A stretch of 64,000 bases of DNA from Trichodelitschia bisporula. Its lineage: Eukaryota > Ascomycota > Dothideomycetes > Phaeotrichales > Phaeotrichaceae. The translations under genes and the position numbers were made by a program. This document shows, one piece after another, positions 11,721 through 24,200 of the stretch. The notes below the pieces were generated by a model. That model searched no databases, was not told the DNA's origin, and saw only the letters and a list, made by a program, of their open reading frames with translations. The DNA is taken from contig ML996692.1 of assembly GCA_010356995.1 (NCBI GenBank), positions 124,001 through 188,000 of the forward strand. The letters run 5' to 3'. The stretch's first letter is position 1. Every line of letters begins with the position of its first letter.

Positions 11721-12627
11721 CTAGTAGAAAGTAGAAGGCCGGCTGGCCGAGAAGATCTTCCGGGTAGATGCCTTGGCGACACGGTGGGGCAGAGGGAACG
11801 ACAGCTTCTTGGTGAGGAGCTGCTTGATGTACGGGCGGCGGATGTCGTCGGCCTTCTCGATCTCGACGACCTTCAGGATCTGCGGGGTGTCAGCAGTACT
11901 CCCAAAAAATGGCTATGGTGTAACGTACCTGAACCGACCGGAAGCGGGCACGGTGACGGGCAGCCATATCCTGGTACAGCGTGTCGACGGCCTCTGTCCG
12001 GGACATCTCACGGTACTCCTTGTACATGTTGTGGGTGCCGGAGCGCGAGTCGTAGCGGATCCAGATGCCGAAGTTCTTGACCTTCTGGGGGCGCTTCTCG
12101 TGGATCTGAGCCGGTTAGCTATCAACCATCGCCCACATCTAAGCAGCCGTACCTGGTTCAGGCTGACGATCTCGCCGTTCGCCTTCTTGATCTTCCGGAG
12201 CTTGCCGAGGAAGTACCAGAAACGCGACTTGGCAACCACATCGTTCGGCGCAAAGATGCGCATGCGGTACAGCTTAGGCGTGGGGTTCGCCTCGCTCGGC
12301 AGATGCCGGCCCACAACCTGGTATTCCTGGAGACGGCCTGCGAAAAGGTTAGATCATGATCTGGTAATGTCGAGACGGCGGTGGAGAGCATCGCGGCGGG
12401 TGACGGTGAGGGGTGGTGGGTATCGGGCTGGCGTCGTAGCTGCATTGCCACTCTACCCAAAAACGGTGTTCCGATGAATCCATCTCTGTCTCTAAACGCA
12501 TAAGGTCGAACAGTCGCCCACTCCTACTCCCCTACAGCCATATTGAAGTTGTGTGTGTGCACAGCGCGACGTCATTGTGATGCTCTCCACTCGACGGCGT
12601 AAAGAAAAATGAAGGTGCTTACCCATC
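11721..12627 (-). CDS. RPL20: 60S ribosomal protein L20 (eL20, L18a family)
   Basis: Coding exons 12624-12627, 12153-12337, 11929-12105 and 11721-11879 give 174 residues, close to the 172 of yeast Rpl20. The product begins [15 protein letters not shown] and contains [35 protein letters not shown] and [18 protein letters not shown], all near-identical to known eL20 proteins; function in the large cytosolic subunit is secure. Only four coding bases (ATGG) lie in the first coding exon. They are followed by a 286-nt intron and directly preceded by a good acceptor (CCATAG) of a probable 52-nt 5' UTR intron (12628-12679, branch site GCTAAC). The gene shares a 400-bp divergent promoter with the CSN12-type gene. 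Confidence 0.96.
12381..12590. repeat. Perfect 12-bp inverted repeat inside RPL20 intron 1
   Basis: GTGGAGAGCATC at 12381-12392 is the exact reverse complement of 12579-12590. On the transcript, the first arm lies ~34 nt after the donor. The second lies ~44 nt before the acceptor, just upstream of the CTAAC branch site. Pairing would loop out ~186 nt and bring donor and branch site together. Confidence 0.8.
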
Positions 12628-13027
12628 TATGGAATGTTAGCAGTTGCTCCGAATATATGGGCGACGGTATGAAGCGTACCTTTTTTGTCGGAGTTGTCGT
12701 TGAAGATGGAGAGGAATCGACGGGTTGGAGTTGGGGAAGTGTAGAATTCGAGTGTCTTCTTGGCTGTGTGTTCGGCAAGCGAAGACGCGCTAGTCCCTAT
12801 CGGGCATGGCGGGGGACCGCTCATCATGGTGCTTGGCGCTTTCATGGCTCTCGAACATCAAGTGCGCGTGCGACCAACAACAATCTCCGACTGCACTCTC
12901 ACTTCTCGTAATCACGAATTTTTCTGTAACCCGAGCTGACAGTTTACTCGAAGACTTGATCGAGGAACTTGCCAACCTGTCGATTTCTGGATCTTAGCTG
13001 TTTGCTCCTCCTTCAGGCATCTCCAAG
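12628..13027. promoter_or_regulatory. 400-bp divergent promoter, RPL20 / CSN12-type gene
   Basis: The two start codons are only 400 bp apart on opposite strands, so both promoters must lie here. The RPL20 side carries a predicted 5' UTR intron (12628-12679) and, further upstream, a short open frame that runs in phase toward it. I see no clear TATA box. Confidence 0.6.
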
Positions 13028-14557
13028 ATGGAGGTGGTGCTTGGTCTGTTCAAGCGTGGAATGATAGAACAGAATGGCCATATGGTTGCAGATGCCTTAA
13101 CGCCCATCGCACCTCCGAGAGACACAGGAAGACTATATGCCTTCTACCGGGCCTCCAGCGCCTTCAGTATCCAGGCCGACCTGCGGCATGAGATCGTCTA
13201 CTCTAGCGACATTCACCTCAACAAGGCGGAGTCGAATGCCTGGATCGATGTTTTTGTTGCCTACTGGAAAGCCGTCGGGGCGCTACTGGCTACGGAGGAG
13301 GCAACTAACCAGGGAAAGGCCCAGGATGCGGAGTGGGGAAAGGCATATGAGCAATGGAAGGAGATGGTGAATGCGCTCATCCGGGGGTATACCACCAACG
13401 TGTTTCCGCCGTGGACGCTTCCCTGTCTCTACACTGCTGGGAAGTATCTCCGGAACCTCGCCATCAAGGCCGACGAACAGACGCGCAAGTCGACTGGGAA
13501 TGTGACGTACAACGAAGGCTTCCAGGACGATGTTGTCAGTTCGATCGGCAAGAACGACAGTCTCCAGGATGCGGCCCGGCAGATCAACCGTATCTTCAGT
13601 CTCTGTATCAGCGACCGGTGGGTTAACACCGGCTCTTGTACGAATACATACTGATCAGACAGGGCTCCGCTTGAAGAGTCAAGGAAATGGGGCGTCTACT
13701 ACATCTCGAACCTCCTGTTCAAAATATACTTCAAGGTATATTGATTCATCCGGTTCCAGTCATCAGTACTGACAAGCCAGCTCAACTCGATCAGCCTATG
13801 CAAGAACATCCTCCGTTCCCTCCAAGTCTCCCAATCAGACATGCCGCCCTTTGAAGGCTTCCCCAAGTCCCACCAAGTAACCTTCCGGTACTACGCCGGC
13901 GTAATCCACTTCCTCGACGAAGACTACAAAACAGCCGAAGACTACCTCACCAAAGCCCTCACCGCCTGCCACCGCACCGCCCACAAGAACCAAGAACTAA
14001 TCCTCACCTACCTAATCCCCTGCCGCCTCCTCACAGCCTCCCAACTCCCCACCCCCACCGTCCTCGCCCAATTCCCACACCTAGAGGCCCTCTTCACCCC
14101 CCTCATAACCGCCATGAAGCAAGGCAACCTCGCCGCCTTCGACGCCGCCCTCGTCGCCGGCGAACCCGCCTTCATCAAGCGCCGCATCTACCTCACCCTT
14201 GAGCGCGGCCGCGACATGGTCCTGCGCAACCTGCTCCGCAAAGTCTTCATCGCCGGCGGCTTCGAGCCCGTCAAGGAAGGCGCAGCTGACGCGTCGCGTG
14301 TGCGCCGGACGCGTATTCCGGTCAAGGAGTTTTGGGCGGCTGTCCGCCTAAGCTCGGGACCGGTGGCGGGCGAGCATCTTGAGGTCGATGAGGTGGAGTG
14401 CATGCTTGCGAATCTGATTTACAAGGTGAGTCGTACTTCCCCTACTGTCGGCACGTGCTGATCGAGATAGGGCTTTATCAAGGGCTACATTAGCCGCGAG
14501 TTCGGCAAGGTGGTCTTGAGCAAGAATAACCAGGCGTTTCCCGGGACGGGAGTCTAG
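13028..14557 (+). CDS. CSN12: CSN12 / Thp3-partner PCI-domain protein
   Basis: Exons 13028-13617, 13663-13735, 13781-14425 and 14471-14557 give 464 residues. All three introns are exactly 45 nt. The N-terminal half (ALTPIAPPRDTGRLYAFYR, ... WIDVFVAYWKAVGALL) and the helical C-terminal half ending in a PCI winged-helix ([34 protein letters not shown]; read as residues about 400-450) match fungal Csn12. Family knowledge: Csn12 pairs with Thp3 in transcription elongation and mRNA maturation and was first described with the COP9 signalosome; its human relative is PCID2. Which complex it serves here is not visible. It is divergent from RPL20 and convergent with the BTB gene. Confidence 0.92.
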
Positions 14558-15942
14558 GCTAGCTTTATGTATGCACAAGGCTACATAAGTTCGCTATCAT
14601 CATACCCCAGCATGACGAATCGAACACGTCGAGCCCGTGCCCCGGCTGTGCACCACCTACCGTAACCCCCCGGCTAGGCGGGCGGCCTCTCTGATGTATT
14701 CTTCCTAAGCTCAATCCCTGCTAGGCCGTACGAATCGTCCCCCGGCGCAGTATCGCGGTATCACATCCCAACGGGCCACCGCCACTACCATTCGGAACAC
14801 ATGCCATCCCCGTCGCTCATCACACCTTCTGCCCCCCCTCTCCGCTTCAGATTCCCCTCCGAAACAAAAGCAAAGTTCTATTCACACCCCATCTCCCCCC
14901 TAAGCCCCCCCGTCCCATCCTCAGCCCGATCGCCTCTACCCTGCCCGCTCCCCCTCCGCCTTAGCACCTTGATAATCGTCCCCCATCCTCCGCCACCCCT
15001 CCGCCACGCAGTGACTCATACGCCCCTCCCCATCCCACAGCCCGGCACCCCTTGCCTCGCCACCGCCCACTCTAGCCCAGCAACCCGGCCCGTCGGGCCC
15101 GCGATCTGTGTCCCGGGGCAAACGGCCTCAACCCTTTTCCTTCTCCAAACGCCCCCTCCGCCCCCGCCCACCTCATCCTCCCTTTTCGGACCCCGCCCGC
15201 GTGGGTAAGGGGTGGCAAAGTTGCCGTTAGTTTAGAGTTGAGCGTGGAGTGGAATACGGCGCGGAGATCAACTTGGCTAGTTCACGGTTCACGGCAAATC
15301 GCGATGTAATAAAGAGTGGTCTTGTTTTCGTAATATGTGCACGAAATGCAACTGTCCCCCTTCCTCCACCAATATCTTCTTCTTCTGCTGCCAAAGGCAG
15401 ATAAGTATGTACAATCAAGTCAAAGAGTGCGCGAGGCGTGTCGAAAACCGCGACAGAAGCAGCACAAGTCGCAAATATCCCCGATACAAAATTCCCAGCA
15501 GTAAGATAAACTGCCCCAATTTATCTCCATCAAAAACTACTCCCAGCAAAAAAAAAGATCGCGCCCATCTTTTTTGGGGTTTGGTGATCTTGAAAGGAAA
15601 CAGGCCGTGCCTGCACTTGGCGGTAGTCCCACCAGGCTGCAGCCTTGCACACACACGCCTACGGCCAGGCGTGGTATGGGGCGAAGATAATGATACACGC
15701 AACGCCTTGTAAAACCCCAAAGCCCAAGATAAAGACCCAGTAGTGCCCCAAAACGCCGGAAGAATACAGTCCATGCCAAAAGGTAAATGTAATATCTACA
15801 AGAACGGCATCGTGACGAGGCTGTGATCAGAAAATGCGCGAATAAAAAAAAATGCTAGCATCGTAGACATGAACGAGAGTACGAATGCAAGGCTAACAAT
15901 CACACCAAAGCAGACAGGCAGTCATGAGCGCAACACCGCAGC
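14558..15942. other. 1.4-kb convergent intergenic region
   Basis: It lies between the 3' ends of the CSN12-type and BTB genes. From 14750 to 15210 the plus strand is extremely C-rich. A 135-codon Pro/Ser-rich frame there (14801-15208) has no domain and is probably a by-product of composition. Nothing else is recognised. Confidence 0.5.
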
Positions 15943-16922
15943 CTAATAAGGCGACTTGACACCCGCCAAATCATCCTAAAACGGTCAGCACGATATCGCG
16001 CAAGGCAGCCGCAAAACGCACCATGTGATTCACCATCGCAACGAACAAGTCAAAGAACAGCTTCCCACCGGCCTCCATCTCGACCTGCATCGTTCCGCTA
16101 CGCTTGAACGTGTGCCTGCTGCGGATGATAAGCGCAAGGTAGTGCGCACGCAGCTTCGAGTCGTCGTCCGGCGTGTGCGCGTACGCGTACCGCGCCGACG
16201 TCAGGATGGTGCTGCACTGGATGCCGCTTTGCAGACCTTGCTTGCGGAGGGCGAGGCGTTGAAGCTCAGGGAGTCCGTACTTTTCTGCCGTGCACTGAAG
16301 GGGTCAGATAGGTAGGGCAGGATGGGAAAGGACTTACGTAGATGACCGTATCCTTGAGCACGACCACGCCCACGCCGTTGACGAACAAAGTGCTCTCCAC
16401 CGTGCCCTGGCGCACCTCGCTCGTCCCGTCCTCGAGCTGCCAGCTGTGCCGCCGCTTGTCGTACTCCAGCCGTGGGTAGTAGTCCCCTTTGTACAGGTAC
16501 TCGAGGACGGAGGAGAAGATCTCCGGCTCGTCGTCGGGGAGGTCGATGCGGCGCGTCGTTTCGAAGAACTGTGAGCGGCATAGGGCGGCCAGGTAGGGGC
16601 TGTGGCTCAACACGTCTTCATGGGCGGCAAAGAGGCGCTGCTCGCGGCCGATACAGAGGGTGACGATGGCGCTGACGAGGGACCTGGCGGGTTAAATGGG
16701 AGAAGATGAGATTGTGGAGGGGGGGACGAACGGAGACACTTGAGCAGCCGCGGCCTGTTGTTGCTGCTGGGCGTGTTGGAGCTGCTCAGCAGCGGCCTCT
16801 TCATACCGCCGGTTGGAAGACGAAGAGGGCGCGCGGAAGGAAGTGCGCTGCTTCTTGGACTTGCTGGCACGATGCTTCGAAAAGCTATCGTTGGTCCGCT
16901 GGGTGCGACTCGAGCTGAACAT
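15943..16922 (-). CDS. BTB/POZ domain protein
   Basis: Exons 16732-16922, 16338-16683, 16294-16022 and 15975-15943 give 280 residues (introns of 48, 43 and 46 nt). A Ser/Gln/Ala-rich tail (residues 1-65, including a QQQQQAAAA run) precedes a BTB fold: LVSAIVTLCIGREQRLFAAH, EDVLSHSPYLAALCRSQFFE, INLP-like RIDLPDDEPEIFSSVLEYLY and KGDYYPRLEYDKRR. The C-terminal part is helical (YCTAEKYGLPELQRLALRK). Many Pezizomycotina have this short BTB-only class. They are thought to act as adaptors, for instance with Cul3, but no substrate-binding domain is present, so the role is unknown. The upstream side faces the 3' end of gtb3. Confidence 0.88.
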
Positions 16923-18295
16923 TTTTTGCTGATGGAATCCGATGGAAACGCGACAGAAACAGCAACAAAAAGGACGAGAGGCACAAGAGACTTAAGAAGG
17001 ACCAGCCGGCGTACGGGTACTTAAATAGGCCACAGAAACTGGGATGGCGAACCGACGACCTCAGGCAACACTGCTGGCGACGAAGCGAGGATGTTGGGCG
17101 GGCGATGAGAAAAGCGGCCTCAAGCACCGGGAAGAAGGGGACTAATATACCAACGGCCTCAGAGAGCCGGGGCCTACGGGACACGCACCCAGGACACACA
17201 TTCACACGGATTCCCCGGTGCAAAGCAAGCAAGTAACTTGTCCATCGCTGAGCCACCATGGCGTTGAAGACGCGTTGATTGGACGCGTCGGGGGGGCCTC
17301 GCGATATTGGCGCGCTCTCACGGGATAGGCCTCCATGGCTCCGCGGCCCATTACATGCCCTAAAGCGGAAAGGCGCGTGTGTGCTCGGAGGGGGGTGGAA
17401 CGAAAGGCGACAAGGGTCGGCCGTGTTTCACGGCTCCGACGGTGGCCAAAGCGGGGAGTCAGGCTTGGGCGGGGGGCGTTTGATGGCTTGAGCTGTGCTG
17501 TTGAGTGCTGGGGGAAAAGAAAAATGGAGTGAGGGGTGGTCTGGAGCGACTCGTGGGCGGGCGAGTACATCCGTAGGCAACTGCGTATAATATTTACAGT
17601 CAGCGATAGAGCAAATATAGCACGAACACATGGCAGATGGAAAACTCAGATTCATTCGATGGCTAAAGGACAATTGATGGAAGCATTTCATCCCGAGGGA
17701 TGGTCGTTGGAAGCAAGCGGGATGGATGAGACGAGAAGGAAAAGCAAGGAGAGCTTGAAGGAGTGGGTCCGTGCCTGCGTGCAGCTCTTGGCATTCTCCT
17801 TGCTCCGAGAGGCTTGGCACCTGCATTCATCCCTGCTTTCCTGTGCTGACCCGGAGCTAGTCCTAATACGGTATCGGCCAGGAACCGACGATCCGAACAG
17901 CCTGGGACTTGCCCCGCTCCTTCAACGCCTATCGTGATAAGACTTTGCCTTCGTGCCTTGCGATGCTCTCTCTGTGTGCTCCTTGTGCTTGACTTCATCT
18001 TATCGGTTTTGATAAGAGTCCTCGTGCCATTAACAGAGGCGTCGAATATCAAGGCGGTCGCACACCAGCAGCCTCAGATGAAAATGGACTCAGTTGTACA
18101 GGCTAACCCCGGAATGGGATATATATATACACGCGCTCTATCCAACTCAATACCCCCCCTTCCACTCCTCAGGCCCTACTCCACCTCTAATGCAATATCG
18201 CCCTGATGCTAATGCTAATAGAGAGGCTGAAAAATCGCCCATCCGGACCAAGGAAACAGGAAAACGGCGGACTAGTGTACAAATGCTTCTTACCC
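16923..18295. other. 1.4-kb intergenic region, promoter of the BTB gene and 3' flank of gtb3
   Basis: No supported gene. Two ACGCGT palindromes lie close together (17270-17275 and 17283-17288), about 350 bp upstream of the BTB start, and could be MBF/StuA-type sites. Confidence 0.45.
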
Positions 18296-21200
18296 TCAAT
18301 GCGCATCCGACGCATTGTGCACCTCACTCAACGTACTCGGTACATAACGACTCGGGGTGCTCACCCGACTAGCCTTCCCCTCCTTCTCCCTCATGCGCGC
18401 AGCAAAACTCAACCGCTCTGAATGCGTCCTCCCCACTCCCGCACTCGGGCCTCCAACTTGCACCCTCCCCTCATCGCCCGGCAACATCGCGCTGGGCGGA
18501 ACAGGCACCCTCTCACTCGCCCCAGCAGCCGACTCCTCATACACACTCGTAAAACTCGTAGCCGCAGTCCTCGCGCCGGGCCGTTGTCTTCCATCGCCCT
18601 TCACCCACGGCGCCCTGGGGTGCGCCATCTTCTCCAGCTGTGCATCCACAACCTCAGCATACGTCCGGGCCGGTGCGGCAACCGCATTGCGCACGTCCGG
18701 CGGAATCGGCACGTCCAACGTCGGCACCCCGTACGACTCATACCGCGCCTTGCCCACCCACAGCATCTGCTCGTGCTCGCGCAAGTAGCGCTCACCACTG
18801 AAAGACGTTTGCACGATCTCGCGCGCCATCATGCCTAACGCACGGCGCTGATCCGTCTTCGCATACATCCGCGTCGTGATGATGTCCACGTCTTTGCGGG
18901 TGGGGTTGATAGGCAGGACCGGAGCGGGATCGCCGGGTTCGTCGTTGGCGTATTTGGACCATTGGCCGAGCATGGCGAGGAGATTGATTTGCGCGCGTGC
19001 GAGGCTGAGCGGGTCGTTCGGTGCGACGATCTCGCTGTATCGCTCGTTGCTCTCTGGATGCGTCAAGACGCGCAGGGAGGCGCCGACGTCGGTACAGACG
19101 ACGGGTGCTCCCGTGAGGGCGGCTTCGCCAAGCGCCAGTGGCAACCCTTCGGACACGGAAGAGTTGAGAAAGAGCCATGTCTTGGAGAGCACGACACCTG
19201 GATCGCCTGACCCGCGCAGCGTAACGTTTGGCGCAAGACCCTTGGTCGCGATGATTTCTTGGCATTCCGACGAGTAGATGGGTGCCTTGTTGAGTGCGCC
19301 GTAGATGTCGAGATGGTATTCGTCGAAGCCCCATTGGTTGACGATGACGTCGGCAGCGAGGAGCGCTGTCTTGATATCCTTTGCAAACCACACGTGCGAA
19401 AGCATAGTGACGGTGGGCTTGGTTGTCGTGATTTTCGTGACAGGCGCAAACTTTTGCATGTCCGTGATGCCGTTGACCACGGGGTCGATCTTCCGCTTGA
19501 AGACATTGCGATGCTCCACGGTCCCTTGCGATGTACCGATTTCGGTTTCCCAGCCGGGGTTGAAGAAGTCGGCGCCTGAGTGTTTAGCACAAAACTGATA
19601 TTAGGAACAGAGAGAACCTACATGGCAAGATATGGTCCGCATGGTGTAGTGTCAGCATCGAAGTCAACCGCATCAAGCCGAGCAGCGAGTTCCGGATGAA
19701 GGGCGGGAGGGTGCAAAGCGCTGACGACAGGTACAGATTCGTCTCGCGCCAACTGATTGCATGGTCCCAGATCTGGAGCACGCAATTGCGCTTAATCTTG
19801 CAGACAATACCATACGCGGCCGAGACGCTGTGGTGAGAGGCCTGGAAAACGGCAGGGACCCGCTCGGGAATGGGGATTGAAAAGATGAAGAGATACCGGA
19901 ACCACAGCTCGAGCGCGGAGTCGAGATGGCCAAGTGTAGGCCTCTCCGTGTCAAACCACTCTGACGGCGGCTTCGTGTTGGGGATGTCGTCCGCGAGCCA
20001 GAGTTGCCGCCAGCTCTCCTTGACCGTGTCGCTTTCCCACACCTCCTTCCAGTGGCGCGAGTCTTGGAAGTAGGTGTTGAGATTGACCAAGGCGCGGGTA
20101 GCTTGCTTGACATCCGCGTCGGAGAGCGTGATTGCACGAGCGCCCTTGACCAGTGCCGTCAGGGTGGGGACAAAGTTACGCTTGATGTCCTCACGCGTCG
20201 CATCCTTGATGAGATGGTCGACTTCGCTGTCCAACTTGTTGAAGAACATGCCGTGGACGGGGTGCATGAAGTCGAGACCCCATAGCGGAATAACCTTGAG
20301 CGACTCGACATTTTCCTGCGTCTGGTGCTTGGGCAACCCGAAGTCATTTGCCGACTCCACGACCATGTTCCACCGGATGGTGCGCAGATTGTTGATCAAG
20401 TCTCGACGGCAGGCCGACACACCACCGCCCTCGTTAGGCCAGGTACCAGTGTCAACGGCGATGACGTGGAGAGTGTCCTCGGTATCTGGCTGCAGCATCT
20501 TTGTGCGAGTGTAGACGACTGCATCACCACCTTGACCGAAGCTGAAGAGATCGCTGAGACGAATGGCGAGCGGAGTCCACGCAGAAATATCGTTAGACAG
20601 CTCAGAGCTGGCCATGATGGTATCTGCATGAAGCGCAAGGTAGTCCTCGGCTTTATCCAGCGCGCCGCGGTCCCGCTTCCTCCAGTATGGCTTGAGCATC
20701 GAATCTTCGCGGAGCAGACGCTCATCAAGCCAGCGAATGACCACACCATCAATGTCTGCTCGCTTCTTCCAAATCTTCCACAGCTGCGAGCGCTTCTGCG
20801 AAGTTGACGAGGGGAGCACCTTGGCATTATACCGAAACAGTTGGCTGAAGTAGCCGGTCTTGATCGAGGGGAAGCTAAGCAAAGGGTTGTCGATGAGAAA
20901 GGTGCAGCCGTCGGGCTTTTTGAGAAGGCCGAGCCAGTCATGTCGAATCATCTCTGGAGTCTCGACCTGCACCCCGTTGAGCTTGGTCTGGATCACGGGA
21001 TGGTACTGATGGTTGTAGACCCAAAGACACTCGTACACATCCGAGTTCTGGACGAACGTAGCTTCTTGAACACGGGAGTGAGGAATCCACCGCTCTGGCT
21101 TCTCGGGATGCCGAATGGGAGGTGCCGCCCACGAGACGTTAGCGGAGAGATGCGGCAATACGAATTCGGCCCGCAGGAGCTCGTCGTCGTATTTTGCATT

Positions 21201-24200
21201 TTTCCGGTAATGGTACTTGAAGCGGACCAGGTTACCATGACGTGTGTAGCACCCAGACTCCACAAAGCCCTTGTGGTTGTACTGAAAAATGGCGTCCTTG
21301 TCAAAGCCGCGGGTGCACGTCCGAGAAAGTGGAATCCGCGTGACCTCATGTTTCGACAGCTTGGACTTGCGAGTTTTGGCGTTCTCCGAGTACTTGTAGA
21401 CAAACTCGTTAAGCGGTCTGCCGTCCTCAAACTCTTCTCTGGCCATCAGACGCATGTCCTTAGAGTAGGTGTTGACAGCGAGCACCTGCCCGTCCCGCGG
21501 CTCCTTTTCGTGGATTCCAGAGTAGTAAAACAGCTTGAACGAGCCCTCGCCTCCCTGGTGTATGAATGCTGTCATGTTCCCTTGGTAGGCTTGAATCGTG
21601 AGCCTGCCTTGCTTGAGCGTGATAAACTTGCCACGCAAGCTTTTCCACGTCTTCGCAAGGTCGGCGCGGCCTTTGAAAATGAACCAGGGCAAGATGATGG
21701 ATTGGACATGACGTGAGTATATCCAGATAAACGGCAGCACATATCTGGAGATGCGAGTGAGTGGACCAGACCGCTGAATCACGCAGTTGAGCTCGCGCTG
21801 ATATTCGGGATCAGCAATTGGCGCAATGGCAAGAAACTTGACCCAGATGAGGAGACTCCGTTGAACCATCCCAAGTGGAACTTTGATCTTGTCGAAAACG
21901 CGGCCGAAGAATGCCTTTTCGGTCACGATGTTGTGTTTCTCCTTCAGCCACTGAAAATCTTCCTGGACATCCGTGATGATGCTCTTCTCGTGGTTGAGTT
22001 TAGCCGACTGCTTGCGGAAGTAGTTGAACTTGTGCACTGCTAGGATTGCTCCGAGGTCGTATCGGGCGGTACGGGTCTCAAGTGCGCACCCAGCTTCCCC
22101 ACTCAGCTGTTCTTCCAGCCAGTTCCATTCTATATCGCCAATGGAGCATGGCTCGCCCAGTGCGCGCCTCAAAATCAGTCGCCGAATCTCTAGCGGCATC
22201 AAGTGCCATGTCGTGTCGCAGGGTAGCCCGTAGCAGAGGTACCGGAGGAGCTCACGCCTTGTCTGTGTCAAGAAGGCTTGCTTCTTCTGGACCGTCACCA
22301 CAGCAGGAAGGGCTCGTCGGAGTCGCTCTGGAACTCGAGTAATCTCCTCGTTGACGAAACGGCAGACAAGCAGCGACTCCGAGATCAGCGCGTGTTCATG
22401 ATTGAGCCCGAAGAACGCCTCCCCAACGGCATGGATCAGGGTTTCGGCAATGACGCGACAGTTACTGCCAATATTTGGCTGATCTTCGGTTGAATTGTCC
22501 GAGTCGGGATCGACGAGGATGTGCAGTCTTCCACCGGAATAGTAGCTGATGGCCCGGACATCGGCCTCGGCAGGAATGACTGCGCGCATTGAGGCCAGCT
22601 CCACCACGATCAAACCCCTGTCCCAAGCCAGCACGACCCTTCGCGCCAGATCGGTGACTGCAGGGAAGGCATCCAGTGCGAGTGCCGAAAGCGTGTCCTC
22701 ATTGCAAGAAAGCAGCAGCGATTTGATTTCCGTCCCTGGATGTTCATGAGGGCTGATCGTGAACCGCTTCTCGTGGAGAGTAGTAATCCCCACATAAAAG
22801 GCCTCAAGTTCACTCTGGCTCCACTGCTGGTCAATACCGAGGCCGCAGTACGCATGATATACACTTTGGGACTTCTTCTCCTCGAGAGACTCCTTGGGGG
22901 GGATAGTAATCTTGGCAGTGAAGAGCGAAAGAACGGCTGCGGTCCAAGTTGCCACTGCAAGCGCGACGACTTCGTTGTATGCCCAGCCAGGGTTCACCTT
23001 CTTGAGGATCAGCCCGAGGGGGAGCGCGAGAAGAACGGCAGTAAGGAGCGGCATCATGGCATGCGGGCCTGAGAAGATCTTGTTGTACTGGTAGAGCAAA
23101 AGACCCGAGTAGGCACCGATGTACGCGATGAAAGTGATGAAGGCGGTCCTGTTGCTGTCAAACACCCAAACCAGTGCCGAGCAAAGTGCGAGGGCCCACA
23201 CATGCACGCCGAGGAAACGGAAAAGAGTTCGCCAGTAGAGACGGCGTTTGATCTTCGCGTCGTGAATTTCTGCTGCCCGGATGTACTCCTTTGATTGGAT
23301 AGTGATGGGTGTCGACTCTTGAGCCAGCTGGTGGAGATGCTGCGCCTTGTAGTCGAGCAAGACCGCGCCGATGAGGTAGTAGGCTAGCCCAAAGCCAACT
23401 GCCACCCGGACCGCAGCACCGCAACGTGGACTGGACGTTCCATCGAGGATGTTCTGGTCTGCATTAACTCCGCAATCACCAGCTGTGAGACCGAGAAGTG
23501 GAGTCTTGTAAACCAGCCCGACCCAGCGGTCCATGAGGGCAACCAGAAAGTAGAGGATACCGCAGCCAACCTCGTCGCCGGCATTACGCCAATGGATAAA
23601 GGAGTTATGCAGCCTTATTCCCTTTTGATTTTGCATCAAACTGTCATAGGCCACTCGCACTTCGATGTTCCACGTGGAGCTGTAGGGCATGGGCCTCCTG
23701 ACGTCGGAGAGCCGGCAGTACCAGTTGAGTAAAAAGACTGTAGCATCCCAGCTTTTTGTGAGTTTCTGGACCATCTCGTCTTCCCTGGACTTCCTCCAAA
23801 ATGGCCGCTTGCGTTCCTTCTCGACCGCGTTCGCCAGGTTTTGGCGGGCAAGGCTCATGGCGGCGGGATCAGTCAATCCGTCGAAGGCATTAGGCCTGCC
23901 ATCGGCCATATTGTCAACGTACCACTTCTTGACCGCAGCGTCGTCGACAGTGTATACTTCGGAAAGCCACGTTACCCACCATGACCCAACCGAACGGAGG
24001 CCAATGAAGAGGAGCCCAATGAAGGCATAGAGTATGACAAGGTAGATAACTGTGTCATGCCCTTTGACAAATACAGTCACAAGAGGTGAGGCCAAAAGAG
24101 TGGGGATGAGGCCGATGATGATGGTTCTGCCGTTGAGAAATGAAGAGCCCGGAAACTGGTATGAGGAAAGTGCGGCGAGGACGGAGAGGTATGAAGTGAG

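Noticed and set aside
11773-12477. 234-codon plus-strand frame
   Set aside because: It runs antisense through three coding exons of RPL20; the minus-strand gene is certain.
14801-15208. 135-codon proline-rich frame
   Set aside because: It lies in a C-rich stretch between two 3' ends; no domain, splice support or plausible promoter.
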